64,000 nucleotides of DNA, from assembly GCA_036873135.1 (NCBI GenBank), contig JAPTYO010000013.1, positions 21,573,901 to 21,637,900 on the forward strand, read 5' to 3'. Position numbers and translations under genes: made by a program. The notes under the pieces were generated by a model. The model saw nothing but the letters and a program-made list of their open reading frames with translations. It was not told the origin of the DNA and made no database searches. Source of the stretch: Clarkia xantiana subsp. parviflora (lineage: Eukaryota > Streptophyta > Magnoliopsida > Myrtales > Onagraceae). Of this stretch, positions 1 through 12,095 are shown piece by piece; position 1 is the stretch's first letter, and every line of letters starts with the position of its first letter.

Positions 1-757
1 CTGGGCCAGATGAAATTCTGTGATAGCATCATTGACATATCCCACGCCTGACATTGTTCGGGTATGCTATCGACGCGTGCTTCATACTACGCGTGCCATG
101 TTCGACCACGGGGTCATGCTCGGTTGTGCTAAACAGAATCTTCGCGATTCGGACGGGCGCAAACTTCTTCACCTTGAGCGTGTGATTGATGCCGGGAGCC
201 TTATGAAGAGGCGCCCGAAGTATCCTCATGGACTCAGAACTCATATCTAAGGTCAGGCTCAATGTTTGCTTCCCGACGTACGAGTGTAGTGCTGAAGAAA
301 ATGGCAAAGTGACCACGTCTTTGGAAACCGGTTTAGTTTGACTAAAGGGTATGAGCAATGGGGATGGTCAAGTTCACCTCTAATTCACCGATTCTCGTAT
401 TCATTAGTTGGTCACCAACCAGATATTAGTTGAAGGTTGTGAATACTTGTACGGATGCCCCGGAGAAGTATTCCTATGTGGAAACTCGGAAATTGGAGAA
501 TTGACAGTTGACCTAGGATACAACGCGATACAAATTGATGTTTTTAACATGTTGATTTGAGAAAGGGAATCAACGTTCCGCGGGCGCTACAATACTCCTA
601 ACATATGAGTAGCACAATTCCCGTCGTATCCGCCGGTTGCACGGAAAACCTCGTATGAACTATTCGGAAGCAGGGGCATGATCAGAAGAGTGGAATGTTG
701 ATGCGATTTAGACGACAATACATTAACATGCACCCTCCCAATCCGGCGAGTGGGAGC
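1..757 (+). mobile_element. Copia element A, 3' internal end (fragment)
   Basis: This stretch is closely similar to the non-coding tract between the RNase H stop and the 3' LTR in copies B (about 5430-6194), inner (55690-56472) and outer (61850-62593). Shared blocks include the gggccagatgaaa start, the ctatcgacgcgtgcttcat block and the cctcccat..ggcgagtgggagc run just before the LTR, the likely polypurine tract. It is therefore the tail of an element whose body lies left of the window. Open frames here on either strand are not supported (see rejected items). Confidence 0.85.
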
Positions 758-1383
758 TGTTAGCATATGGTGATTGGGCACCGTAATTGGTATCCCATTA
801 ATATGTATAGGTAACCTAAGAAATTGGGTTAATGTCACATTTGGGAAATTGGGCTTGACCCAAATCCCAATTGACATGAGAGGCCTAAAATTGGGCCTCC
901 CTAACATAAGTGGTCGGCCGAAATATGTAAGGTGCAAAGTGGACTTTTGTCCACTTTGCTCCTCCTATAAATAAGGGGTGTTAGGGTTTTATTTGGGGTA
1001 ATTCACAATTCTTCCTAAGTGGTGATTTGAGAGAAAAACCATTCCCCACTTTTGAGCATACTTCGGCCGAACCCTAAGACCACCACCAAGGGTGTGCCTA
1101 TTTGCTTAGAGAAAAACACTCCGGAGATCCGTCTCTGCCAAGAATCGATCAGAGGCTTTGTTGTGGAGCTAATACCACGTAGGGTTTCTTTAACAAGAAC
1201 ATCTACGGGTTTCTTTAATAAGAACCTCTACGGGTTCCGTCTGGTGGATCGTGAACTCCCTCAGCAAGATCCTTGGGACTACAGATAAGGTTTAAGGTAT
1301 GTGAACATCTTCCGCTGCGTAATTCTGATTACAAGCATGTACCTTATTTATGTTTCCGTAGTAATCAACCCCGTAATCCAACA
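758..1383 (+). repeat. LTR of copia element A (3' LTR)
   Basis: The LTR begins TGTTAGCATATGG and ends CCGTAATCCAACA, the TG...CA form. It has a TATA box (TATAAATA, 966-973) and, 7 bases upstream, a perfect 11-bp inverted repeat (934-959). It follows element 3' sequence and is not followed by a primer binding site, so it is read as a 3' LTR. The copy at 6195-6793 differs by roughly 10%. Confidence 0.85.
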
Positions 1384-2963
1384 GTATGTTGCCCAACTTT
1401 CCCAAGATGCTAGAGTAAAACCCGCGTCGGATCTTCAGGACGAAAGATCCAATTGGAGAAAATTACTCAATCTAGCACATATATACCCGCTATCATGGTT
1501 AGCTGACGACAAAGAATTGTTACTTGATTGAATCGATTAGGTTTACCATGGTCCTATTCGCCGAAAGCAAACAAAAGGAGACGAAAGGTTTCGCTATGCA
1601 TCATCGCAAGAGATCGAGGGAATCATCAGAGGGAACAGGATCAAATCGGTCCATAAACGAGATCCGGTGCGCAAACACTGTTGATTAGTGCCTCAAACAG
1701 GTACTCCTCGTTTGCCACATATATAAAGCCGTTAACGTTTTATATGACTAATTTCACCTAATGAAATTCCCCTGTGACTATTTCTTTCAGGATCGTTGGT
1801 TGAGATGGCACCAGTTCTCTTTGTAGTTTTACCTTTATCTCTTATGGCTTCGTAGATGATCTGAAATCAGAAAAATTGTCGTTATTTCTCTTATTGTTCG
1901 TTTAATGTTTGAATTTTGGTTGATTAAGATTCAGATTTATTGAATAAAGTAGTTTCCGTTCGATTCGAAATGGGATCTACTTGTCAAAATTAATCGACCC
2001 AATTAAACGGGATCGATCCGAAACGAAGTTGAAACCGAAATATCCGCCAAGTGCAATTGGTCGGATCAAACAAATAGACACACTCTCCTTCATCTAATAT
2101 CACGAAACATCGAAATACCATTAATATACATTGATTGCGTAGTTCTAAGAACGAACCGATTTAACTCTTTCTTATTTGTTAGTACTCCATTATATGATAA
2201 ATTCCGTAATGATGAACGTGTGCGACACCGATTGGATTAAATTAAATTGAATTTTGGAAACGAAACGATTTATACCATGGGATAAACCTGGAATAGGCGA
2301 CACGGGCGTGGGTACCTCGAAAGACGGAACACGTCATTTTCAGAGTACGAATTTAATGATGAAGTTTTTTAATGAATGAATGTCGGAATTTTCATTTGCC
2401 TCCCTTTGGGAATAATTCATTCAATACGAGGTATGCTTTAAAAGCTACCACGAACTCGTAAAGTATCAACTGACGCATAAGGCGAAAGCCCAATGCACAG
2501 TTCAAAGATGGATAAGTCTTTGAAATGAATTAGCAAATGAAAAGGATGGTGTCGATAAAATGACTCTCCAACTAAATGTCTTGAATGAGTAGTTTGGCAA
2601 GATATTAATATCGACAGCACACTTCAACTGGCATGGTTTGAAAACATAATGTTAGAGTTCAACAACTGTTATTCCCTATGGGATGACAAGCAGTTGACTC
2701 ACATCAATGTAGAACTATGTTCTAATTAAATCGGTTAAATACGACGCCACAAAAGCTAAAAGGGAATGATAACGAGTTATATCTTATCATCATGCGACAT
2801 TAACTTGCGCATTAAACAAGTATTTGAACCAAGAGAATGATAACTACTCTTAGAAGATACATGTTTAAATTAGCTTGTGATAATGGCGTTGTGGTCGAAC
2901 ATGAGACGTTACATTTCTTGAGGACGAATTTCCAACGCTTGGTGAAATAAAATAGACAAAGTC

Positions 2964-3511
2964 TTGATCGAATTGGAGCAGGATAACGATGATAGTCAGG
3001 TCCCACTTACTTCGAGTGGGAGATTTGAGCTAGCAACACAAGTGAATGAAATGGTAAATGAAGATGGAGACGTTTTCATAGTAAATCCAGTGGGAGGACA
3101 CAATCCTACCACACAAATCACTGTTGTTGAATGTGTGAATCAAGTTGAACCTGATAATCACGTACCCGGACCGCTGGATGAAAATCTAATAATGCCACAA
3201 CTACCCATTGTTCCCAGAGTGGGATTGGATCAACCAACTTGGTTCCAGATCCTAGTGATCAAGGAATTAATCTCGGAAATAAATTCCCGAGACCAAGAGG
3301 TCATCCAAGAAAAGTTGTAGGTCAAGGTTCTAGTACTGCACTTGTTCCCAGTGGGAGTGTAGCTCTGATAGAAAGCATTATTCTGAGTGGGAGCAACGTT
3401 CAGACTCTAGATGGGATAAACGAGCCTAGACGAAGTCAAATGCATCGAACTTCTCCCAAGAAGTATCCCATGGAGAAGGGTGAGATATTCACCCTAACTT
3501 CTGTTGACTAA
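2964..3511 (+). pseudogene. Copia B linker upstream of RT (degraded)
   Basis: Two overlapping frames (2964-3320 and 3239-3511) cover a low-complexity stretch rich in VPSGS-like repeats, corresponding to the region between integrase and RT in copia polyproteins. It contains RPRGHPRK, a decayed form of the AT-hook-like RPRGRPRK seen in the outer copy at 59737-59760. The frame switch shows at least one indel. No integrase signature (HHCC, D-D-E) is visible upstream. Confidence 0.55.
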
Positions 3512-3529
3512 CCGGTAACGCTTCAACAA

Positions 3530-5070
3530 ACGTTGAAAGGACCTTAAGCGAAGGAATGAAGGAAAGCAATAGAGGAAGAGATCGCATCAATGAAAGCCAA
3601 TTCGCTATGGTCTTTAGTTGATTTACTGCTAACCGCAGGGCCATAGGGGCTAAGTGGGTTCTGAAACTGAAACTCACTGTTGATTGAAACGTCGAGCGAT
3701 ACAAAGCTCGACTAGTTGCGAAAGGATACACCCAGCTTCACGAAGTGGACTTTGATGAGACATACTCATCGACTGTGCGGTACACCACAGTCAGGGCAAT
3801 TTTAGACCTGGTCGCATGCCTCGATCTAGAGCTGCTCCAAATGGATGTTAAGACCGTATTCCACGGAAACCTAGAGGAAGAGATCTATATGGAGCAACTG
3901 GAGGGTTTCATTACTCCTGGTAACGAACGTAAAGTATGTAAACTCCAAAGATCCATTTACGGTTTTAGACAATCGTCTCAGCAATGGTTCCGCAGATTCC
4001 ACGAGGAAGTCGTTGGAAACAGATTCGTGAATCTCCATGAGGATCCATGCGTGTATACAAAGACCTCTGAGTCTAAGTACGTCATCTTAACTTTATAAGT
4101 GGATGACATACCCATTGCTGCGAACGATGTGAGTTTCATGCATGAATCAAAGTCCTGGTTGGCATCTGTATTTGAGATGAAAGACATGGGAGAGGCTACG
4201 TACATCTTGGGCATTAAGATTGCTAGAGATCGTGCCGCCCGGAGATTGTGTCTATCTCAAGAAGCCTACATCAATAAACTGTTGAAAAGATTTAGATTAC
4301 AAGATGCCAAACCCGTGGAGACGCCGGTAGTATTCGGGTGCGCGTTGTCAAAATGTGACGACCTGAAGAACCAGCAAGAGCGTGAACAAATGAGGAGTGC
4401 AGAGTATTTAAGCATGGTCGGAAGTCTCATGTACGCAATACTTTGCACTCTTCCGGACATCTGTTACGCTGTGGGCCTAGTAGCAGGATTCCAATCAGAC
4501 CCTAGCTATCAATATTTAAAAGCTGTAAAGCGGATCATACGATATCTGAAAGGTACTGCCGACTACGTACTGTGCTATGATGGCTGGAAGTTAGAAATTA
4601 CCGGATTCAGTGACGCCGACCATGGTGGCGATCCAGAAGATCGTAAGTCCACCACAGTAGGAGTTTTTCTCCTTGCTAATGCTGTCATTTCATGGACGAG
4701 CAAGATGCAATCCTGTGTCGCGTTGTCTACGATGGAATCAGAATTCGTTGCTCTCTCCAAAAATGCACAGGAAGCGGTCTGGCTGAAAACGCTTCTGACA
4801 GCGTTGCTTGATGACGATGTCGGGAGTAAGCCTGTGAATGTGTTCTCTGACAGTCAGGCAGCCATTGCGGCAGTAAAGAATCCAAAGTACCATAGTAGGA
4901 CTAAACACATTGATGTGGAATATAAGTATGCTAAATCAATGGTAGAATATAGTATAATCACTTTAGAATACTCGCCCACTGATGACATGGTAGCTGACCC
5001 ATTAACTAAACCATTACGCAAAGAGACATTTGAAAAGCATGTTAAACTGTTTGGATTGCGTAGGGTTTAA
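3530..5070 (+). pseudogene. Copia B reverse transcriptase-RNase H, broken
   Basis: This encodes the RT and RNase H of a Ty1/copia polyprotein. The N-terminal part (3580-3744) is frameshifted with stops. From 3745 the frame carries typical copia RT blocks: QMDVKTVFHGNLEEEIYMEQ, then SIYGFRQSSQQWFRRF. A TAA at 4096-4098 replaces the Tyr codon of the catalytic YVDD box; the same frame then runs on from VDD to 5070. RNase H follows, with SDADHGGD, the STMESEF block and SDSQAAI, ending in LTKPLRKETFEKHVKL. The outer copy (60193-60642) retains YVDD, so the stop is a mutation in this copy. Confidence 0.9.
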
Positions 5071-6194
5071 AAGTGGGCGTATATCTGTGATAACATTTTG
5101 ATAATTGAAAGTTAAATTTTTAATAAACGAGAGAATTGCAATTCGAGTTTATGATTCATTGACGTGATAATGTTTGATTACATCAGATTTTACGATCTAT
5201 AAACTAAGTCGTAGGAGGACGCAATCCTCTGCCTAAATTATGTCGAATGTGGGCATTGCCTTGTCACACGGGCACGGTCATCTTGTAGTAGAAGGGGACC
5301 TCTGCCGCAGCAAGACTGGCTAAGAACCAGTTGTATAAACTTGGTTACACAAAACGATCATTTGGTTTCGGAGTAACATAACATGATCTTCGTTTTGCAC
5401 ATCGTCGGTGATGACCTATGTTCGTCATTAACCACATTATGGGCCAGATGAAAGTCTGCGATAACATCATTGACATATCCCACACCTGACGATGTTCAGG
5501 TATGCTATCGACGCGTGCTTCATACTACGCGTGCCATGTTCGACCCCGGGGTCATGCTCGGTTGTGCTAGGTAGAATCCCTGAGGTTCGGATGCACACAA
5601 ACTTCTTCACCTCGAGCGTGTGATTGATCCCGGGAGCCTTATGAAGAGGCACCTGAAGTATCCTCATGGACTCAGAACTCATACCAAAGGTCAGGCTCAA
5701 TGTTCGCTTCCCGGCGTATGAGTGTCGTGCTGAAGAAAAAGGCCAAGTTACCACGTCTTTGAAAACCAGTTGGGTTTGACTAAGGGTATGAGCGATGGGG
5801 ATGGTCAAGTTCACCTGTAATTCACCGAATCTTGTATTCACTAGGTGGCCACCAACCGAATATTAGTTGAAGGTTGTGAATACATGTACGGATGCCTTGG
5901 AGAAGTATTCCTATGTGGAAACTGGGCAACTGGAGAATTAACAGTTGACCTAGGATACATCGCGATACAATTTGATGTTTTTAACATGTTGATTTGAGAT
6001 AGGGAATCAACGTTCCACGTGCGCTACAACACTCCTAACATATGAGTAGCACGATGCCCGTCGTATTCGTCGGTCGCACGGAAAACCTCGTATGAACTAT
6101 TCGGAAGCAGGGGGAAGATCAGAAGAGTGAAATGTTGATGCGGTTTGGACAACGATACATTAACAGGCACCCTCCCATTCCGGCGAGTGGGAGC
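5071..6194 (+). mobile_element. Copia B 3' non-coding tract
   Basis: About 1.1 kb lies between the RNase H stop and the 3' LTR. It is conserved in all four family copies (1-757, here, 55336-56472, 61505-62593). This length is large for a copia 3' UTR. No plus-strand protein frame is shared between copies. Confidence 0.75.
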
Positions 6195-6793
6195 TGTTAG
6201 CATATGGTGATTGGGCGCCGTAAATAGAAGCCCATTAATATGTATATGTTACCTAAGAAATTAGGTAAATGTCACATTAGGGAAATTGGCTTTGACCCAT
6301 ATCCCAATTGACATGAGAGGCCCAAAATTGGGCCTCCCTTATACAACATAGGCCGGTCGAATTTAGGAGAGGGCAAAGTATACTTTTGTCCACTTTGCTC
6401 CTCCTATAAATAGGGAGTGTTAGGGATTTTATTAAGGTAATTCACAATTCCTCCTTTGTGGTGATTTGAGAGAAAACCCCTCCTTCCTAGAATACCCACT
6501 TCGGCCGAACCACATACCTTCACCAAGGGTGTGCCAATTTGCTTTGAGCAAACACTCCGGAGATCTGTCCTTTCCAAGAATCGATCAGAGGCTTTGGTGT
6601 GGAGACTATACCGCGTAGGGATTCCTTAACAAGAACATCTACGGGTTCCGTCCGGTGGATCGAGAACTCCCTCAGCAAGATCTTGGGACTATGGAAAAGG
6701 TTTCAGGTATGTGCACATCTTCTGCTGCGTAATAGTAATTACTAACATGTACCTAGTTTATGTTTATGTAGTATTTAGCCCCGTAATCCTACA
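6195..6793 (+). repeat. 3' LTR of copia element B
   Basis: The 599-bp LTR begins TGTTAGCATATGG and ends CCGTAATCCTACA. The U3 palindrome at 6373-6398 is partly decayed (gcaaagtatac against gtccactttgc). A TATAAATA box follows. The next 5 bases are gcaag; no matching left TSD can be identified because the 5' end of B is not visible. Confidence 0.85.
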
Positions 6794-7657
6794 GCAAGGT
6801 CGATAGCCTAGCACATCTTACAGACCTAAGCAACAGGACGTGAACAATTATAGGTGGGGGTGAAGCCACGTACGGGGGGCTAGGCCCTACTGGTATTAGT
6901 AAGTCTGCGTGCCCGAAGATGATCGTGGTAAGGGTGGTAAGTGGAAATAAGCATGTAACGCTTCGATCAGACACTTTGAGTGTTTTAGATCACTTTAAAA
7001 ATGGGATTTCAGCATGCTAGGTCAAGCAATATTTTGTGTAACCCTTCGTACAGTTGTATATGGAGTGGAGTTCTCCTTAATGCATTATATTCGTTAGCGC
7101 CCTAAAGGCATGTGTTATGGTGTTCAGTCGGTCGACCTATGTTGGTGCCAGATGTTCGGTCGACCTTAACAAATTTATTTAGTAAATTGCATTGAAATAT
7201 GAATAAATAAATAAAATTAAATAAACACATAGAAAATATGTGAAAATAAAGATTAGATACAAATATTAAAAATACAATATATAATATATAAAATCATATG
7301 TGTGAATTTATTAATTAAAAATAGAACATCTATTGACAGATGCTATAATATAATTATATAAGATTATATATATATACATATTAAATGTATTGTAGTGTTT
7401 CATTTGCATTGAATAAATTCTTTAAAATAACAAAGATCAATCAAATTAATTAACAGTATAAAATTTAAATTAACCTTATAATATCCTAACAATAACATAC
7501 ACAAATTAGTTACTGCAAATACGCGGGTTAACGATCTAATTAATAGAATATTATAGATATAAATTATGATATTGTGGATGAAGTTGAGAAAGAAGTATAC
7601 TTTGAGAGGATATAATGGCATTAAGTAAACGTTTGGGGGCAAATTAGGATTGACCTG
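6794..7657. other. Intergenic, AT-rich to the right
   Basis: No gene is seen. 6794-7160 has mixed composition. 7160-7640 is strongly AT-rich with short TA runs. The right end grades into the promoter of the R3H gene; a tgtatatatcc at about 7658 could be TATA-like but is not distinctive. Confidence 0.5.
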
Positions 7658-7910
7658 TTGTATATATCCAGATCTTTTTTTCTCCATGGCGTCTTCTCCC
7701 CGAGTGGAGGGATAAGCTCAAAGGTTGAATCCTTCTGCGTCTCCTCATCTTCTTCTTCCTCCACCGTCGTCGCTTCGCTCTCCTCTCTCTCTTTCTCTCT
7801 GGCATCATCCTCGCAGAATGTTGTGAATCCAGACCCTCAATTGTTGCTATTATCACGAACCGAGAGGAGAGAGGCAATTTGAGAGCGAGGCGGAGGGAGA
7901 AGTCAGTGGC

Positions 7911-10399
7911 ATGGACGCGTCAGCCCTCAACGACAACGAGTCAATGGTGGATCCTTTCCTCGTCGAGGCTCTCCAGAATCCGCGCCATCGCCTCACCAGT
8001 TAGTTTTCTGATTTTGCTCTTAGTTTTTTATCTGCAATTGCGTTACGCTGTCATTAATTTTCGTCTTCGTTCTCGATGTGGATGGTAGTATTGGTTGCAA
8101 TGTTTTTTTTTTTACACATCTGTGCTTGAATTTTGGATCTTAGTTTGCTCGTGCCTGGTTCGAGGGGGAAGGGGTGAGATTTTTTTTACTTTGTGATTGA
8201 TTTAGGGTTAGGGCACGCTGGATTCAACAATAGTTTCAGATCTGAGCTGCTTCAGGCTTAATGCGTTTCTATTGTTTTTTCAATTTTTTTTGACGTAAAC
8301 TGTTATTTAAGAACTAGATGAATTATCTCGTTGTAAGTGCTTTGCTTGGTGTGTTTTGATTTGGAGTCTCAGCTCCAAGCATCCGAATCCGATGCTGGCA
8401 GTCAACCAAGCATCTGATGTTGATAGAAGTGTCCCAGTAGGGTAATACAGAATTATTCTTGCCACTTAGTAGTTAGATGTTTAATTTATCGTTTAAGTGA
8501 TTTATATTTTCAAATTTGTACAAGATTTAGGACCATTGCTTGTTATTTTTTCTTCACTTCCAATGTAAGTTCTATTTTTAACTTCGTAAGAGAGTTCAGT
8601 TTATCCGATTTGGAACTGGTAATTTGCTGCATGGGGAAGGTTGGTTGAGTCAAAATCACATAGTGTATTGTGGTCAATGAAGTAAGGAACTGTGTGCTAT
8701 CACAGTTTACAAACACAATAGAACTGAGCAGATTTATACAATGCATATCCATGTCTTTTCTGGCATGTCAAGGGTTCTTTTTTATTTGTGTTTTGAAGAT
8801 TTACACTGTCCCCTGTGTTTCTTGCCTAATGTATATTAGTAGAAATTGGAAAAACAATAGTTAGTTATAGTATGGGCAGTAGAGTGATTGATTTAGATGC
8901 TTACCACTTGTTGAAAAATTTAAATGGAATATGCATCACTGAAGGACCAGAAATAAATCCATAACCCCAACATGCATATACTTTTAATCTAAATAAAAAA
9001 TCAATTGGTTTATTGGTTGAGAAAGGATTAGGCATTGTACTGAGGAAAAAGTAAATTTCTCCCAATGATGGTTCCTTTTACTCGGTTTTTTCTATATAGA
9101 CATGGCTTCTTGCTGGGTATTACATTTATTGGTGGTCTTGTTTTATTGTCTTTGGCTATACTAGTTTCGTCTACTTTTGATATAGATATTACCATGTTAC
9201 TTTCTGAGCGATGTTTATTTGTCTCCTTGTGATCAGTTTTGAGAATAGAGCTGGAAATCCGGAGGTTCATGCAAAGCCCTGACCAGAATCACTTTGAATT
9301 TCAGCACTTCCCTACTTCCTACCTTAGACTAGCTGCACACCGGGTTGCTCAACACTACGGTTTGCAAACTATGGTTCGGGATAATGGCTGTTTAGATGGT
9401 ACAGGAAACAGAATCCTTGCTATCAAAACAACAGAGAGCAAATTTCCTGCTGTCCGCTTATCAGATATTCCTGCTAAACAACCTGAAAGCGATAAATCTG
9501 AGCAGATCAAAATTGTTCTTCGACCCCAGCCCGGAAAATCATTTTCTGGTGATGCTAATGGTCGTGGTCTCAGAAATTCTGTGAGAAGCATGGAAGAGAG
9601 AAAAGAGGAGTATGATAAAGCAAGGGCCCGTATCTTTGGTGGTGATGAAGCATTCTCAGACACAACTGAAAGTAGGAATCTATCTTCGGATGAGAGTGAA
9701 GTTTACAGGACCCCAACTATTGAACAGGAGAAAATCATTGGAAAAAAGGAGACTGGTACATCTAGGGTTGCCATTCTCAGGGATAGAGAAAAGGACTGCA
9801 TCGACCCTGATTATGATCGTAGTTACGAAAGGTACTGCCTTATATAATGTCTCTTCAACTTGTCTAAAAATGCCAACTTTCTTGTCATGAACTTAAATTC
9901 AATACAAGTATCTGTCTCCCAAAATCGTTTCTTGGCACTTATGCTGGCTTTCTTAATGCAGGTATGCTAGGAACATTCCATTTAATCAGAGTTTTGGATT
10001 GATGCCGTACAATATGCAAGAGATCCCTCATCCTTTTGGTCAGATCGATACTAGATTCACACAGATGCAAAGGATGGCTCCTGGTTCCCTTAGTTATATG
10101 CCTCCTTCAACTGCAGTTATGACTCCTTTCTGTCCGACCCAGACAGCTAGAGACGTTGGATATGTCCAGTGGCCTACCACTGCGATGATGTATGCACAGT
10201 CGTACGACCAATTCAGGCATGGTGTTTTCCAGGTAATAGATGCATGGATTATCCTAAGCCTTCTTATTTTATTGCATGACTAAGAATCGGTGCTATCATA
10301 AATTGTCATACGCAGTGTTGTCTAATGAGTCATGATTTGTTTTGACAGGCTCCACTGTGCCAGCAACCTCTGAGCTTTGATTATTCCCAACACCATTGA
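7911..10399 (+). CDS. R3H-SUZ domain protein (4 exons, 334 aa)
   Basis: A putative single-stranded nucleic-acid (RNA) binding protein. Exons by GT-AG sites and phase are 7911-7998, 9237-9831, 9962-10232 and 10349-10399. They join without a stop to 1005 nt (334 residues plus TGA at 10397-10399). The start MDASALNDNESMVDPF is preceded by a CT-rich 5' UTR. The R3H domain lies early in exon 2: FEFQHFPTSYLRLAAHRVAQ, with the R-x3-H signature in RLAAH. A SUZ motif follows, SMEERKEEYDKARARIFGG, just as in plant R3H-SUZ proteins. The C-terminal half is rich in Pro, Gln, Met and Tyr. R3H and SUZ both bind nucleic acid in known families; the specific target is not inferable. Intron 1 is 1,238 nt (7999-9236) and holds nothing recognisable. 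The gene is convergent with the MYB-like gene. Confidence 0.9.
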
Positions 10400-11312
10400 A
10401 TATTATGTCTTGGTTCGTTAATTATTGTACGATATTGTCCCCTTGTTGAACTCCTCTAATAGAGATTACCCTTTTCTTTGATTCTAAGTTTGTGGTCTGA
10501 ACTTTGTGTTAGAACCCTAGTATTTCTTTGTTCGGTATCATGTTGTACTCATCATCGTAGTCCAGTTATTCATTATTCATGTTATTTTATTCATTGAGAT
10601 GTAAGAAGATTCAAAGATACCATAAAACTCGAATCTAACAAGGACCTAGATACGCTAGATTGGTTGGACCAACACGGATTGTGTTTTCATCGGGTCGATT
10701 CCTGTTGAAAACGCTTTCTTGGGAGTGTATTGAAAACGCTTTCTTGAGAGTGCGTTAACCTTAATGTTCTTGGTCCGAAATTGGGCGAAAGCAATCTTTT
10801 ATGTATAAGAAAAACAAGGAGACAGATAATCTTGTTCTATTCAGTCAATTTGGTACAACGTATGCTATCACCGTATCTCAACATCAATGTGCAGTAATTT
10901 CTCAAAGCCCTGACACTGAATCACACTCATAGTCATAGTAGTTGATTGCACAAAAAAAAAAGGTGAAAAAAATGGAAACTTTTACCGTAATTTCTACTTT
11001 CCCAATACTAATTATCATCTACTAAGCTTCGATTTAACCGCATTCTGACCTCAAACGAACTCGATGGTAATGGAGTTTGAATTGGTATCTTCACATCTCA
11101 ACAACAGTTTCTGTTTCCTCGAAAACTGAATAATCTATTAAAGAAGGCAAAAATGCAGAAAGGTGTAGTAAAAATCGAATCTTTACCATGATTTAGGGCT
11201 CAAACAATACAACCCAGGAACCAAAACGTTAATAAACAGACTTATAGAATGTAAAAATAATGCATAAAAAGCAACAGTTTACCGTGATTAAGGAAGGAAG
11301 GGATTTGGATTC
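10400..11312. other. Intergenic between convergent genes
   Basis: This holds the 3' UTRs of both genes. The bases after 10399 are T-rich, typical of a plant 3' UTR. No repeat with clear ends, RNA gene or further frame is seen. Confidence 0.5.
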
Positions 11313-12095
11313 TCAATCGGTGGGGAAAAGAGTGAGGACCTTTCTCCCACCATTTGCTGCATTATTACTAGCAGGAGGGGACTCCAAATCTTGGACATAA
11401 GGGGGATGGATTCTGCGCAACTGCTGCTGTTCCTGCCTTAAAAACAACGGGTGTTCAAATTGCTGCTGACCATTTGGTGGTGCCGCGAAATGTCCCATTT
11501 GGTGGTGGTGATACACCGGAGGAACAAACGGCATGAAATGATCTGGATTGGGTCGCGGACCTGGATGTAAAAAATGGGTGGGCACCGGGGAGCTAGCAAA
11601 GAGGCGTTCAGTGGCGGCATCAGTGGCTCCGCCGGAAAAACCCTGCATCCGCTTCAGGTACAGCCTGTACTTCTGGAGGTGGCTCGCCACGTTCTCCCGC
11701 GTCAACCCATCCACGCTCATCAGCTGCATTATCGTCTTCGGCACCGCGTTCTTGATCCCCAGGTGAGCCACCGCGTCCACGAACCGCTTGTGCAGCTGCG
11801 GCGTCCACACCAGCCTCGGCCTCTTCAACGTTCTCGCCCCAGGCTCGTCCCCCGCCATCTCGCCTGAGTCTGCGAAATCAGCCGCGCTGTGGTGGGAGCC
11901 GGAGGGTGCTGGCGTGGAGAAATGGGTGGACTGGTTTTGCGGCGGCGTGGGGTTGCTCCGGCCAGGGCTTCTGATGTCGAAGGCGACGGCGAGATCTGGA
12001 GTGATCAGAGTTTGGGTCAATGGCATGAGCTCCTCCGGCGACGGCAGCTCTTCCTCCCATTTCGAGAACCAATTCCCTTCCTCCAAATCTCTCAT
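11313..12095 (-). CDS. MYBC1: MYBC1/PCL1-like GARP transcription factor (260 aa)
   Basis: A nuclear transcription factor of the GARP (MYB-like, single repeat) family, one exon. ATG is at 12095-12093; a GTG-initiated frame extends 15 bases further up but the ATG ([10 protein letters not shown]) is the plausible start. N-terminal block [20 protein letters not shown] is characteristic of MYBC1/PCL1-like proteins. The GARP DNA-binding domain (about residues 89-147) begins [16 protein letters not shown] and ends with the helix-3 hallmark [16 protein letters not shown]. The C-terminus is His, Pro and Gln rich. Relatives act in the circadian evening complex (LUX/PCL1) or cold-stress response (MYBC1); which role applies here is not determinable. 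The frame is GC-rich relative to its surroundings, usual for this family. Confidence 0.92.
   Translation of the reverse strand: MRDLEEGNWFSKWEEELPSPEELMPLTQTLITPDLAVAFDIRSPGRSNPTPPQNQSTHFSTPAPSGSHHSAADFADSGEMAGDEPGARTLKRPRLVWTPQLHKRFVDAVAHLGIKNAVPKTIMQLMSVDGLTRENVASHLQKYRLYLKRMQGFSGGATDAATERLFASSPVPTHFLHPGPRPNPDHFMPFVPPVYHHHQMGHFAAPPNGQQQFEHPLFLRQEQQQLRRIHPPYVQDLESPPASNNAANGGRKVLTLFPTD

Larger units (their letters stand above)
1384..6194 (+). mobile_element. Copia element B, internal region
   Basis: This is the body of a second element of the same family. No PBS or leader is seen at its left edge, so A probably inserted into B or a deletion removed the 5' end. Region 1384-2960 has no long frame. 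Within it, 1930-2960 aligns by eye with 41340-42180 (inner) and 58440-59440 (outer), the segment that replaces protease and integrase. The linker and RT-RNase H follow (2964-5070), then the non-coding 3' tract (5071-6194). Confidence 0.8.

Noticed and set aside
29..358. An antisense frame of 109-133 codons recurring in the 3' tract of all copia copies (also 5467-5841, 55683-56084, 61977-62250)
   Set aside because: Similar peptides appear, but between A and B the substitutions fall mainly at first and second positions of that frame, the opposite of a conserved protein; the outer copy is frameshifted. It is best explained as a shadow of conserved non-coding sequence.
758..6793. One complete copia with LTRs at 758-1383 and 6195-6793
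   Set aside because: Sequence left of 758 is element 3' tract, there is no PBS after 1383, and the flanks (ggagc and gcaag) are not a TSD.
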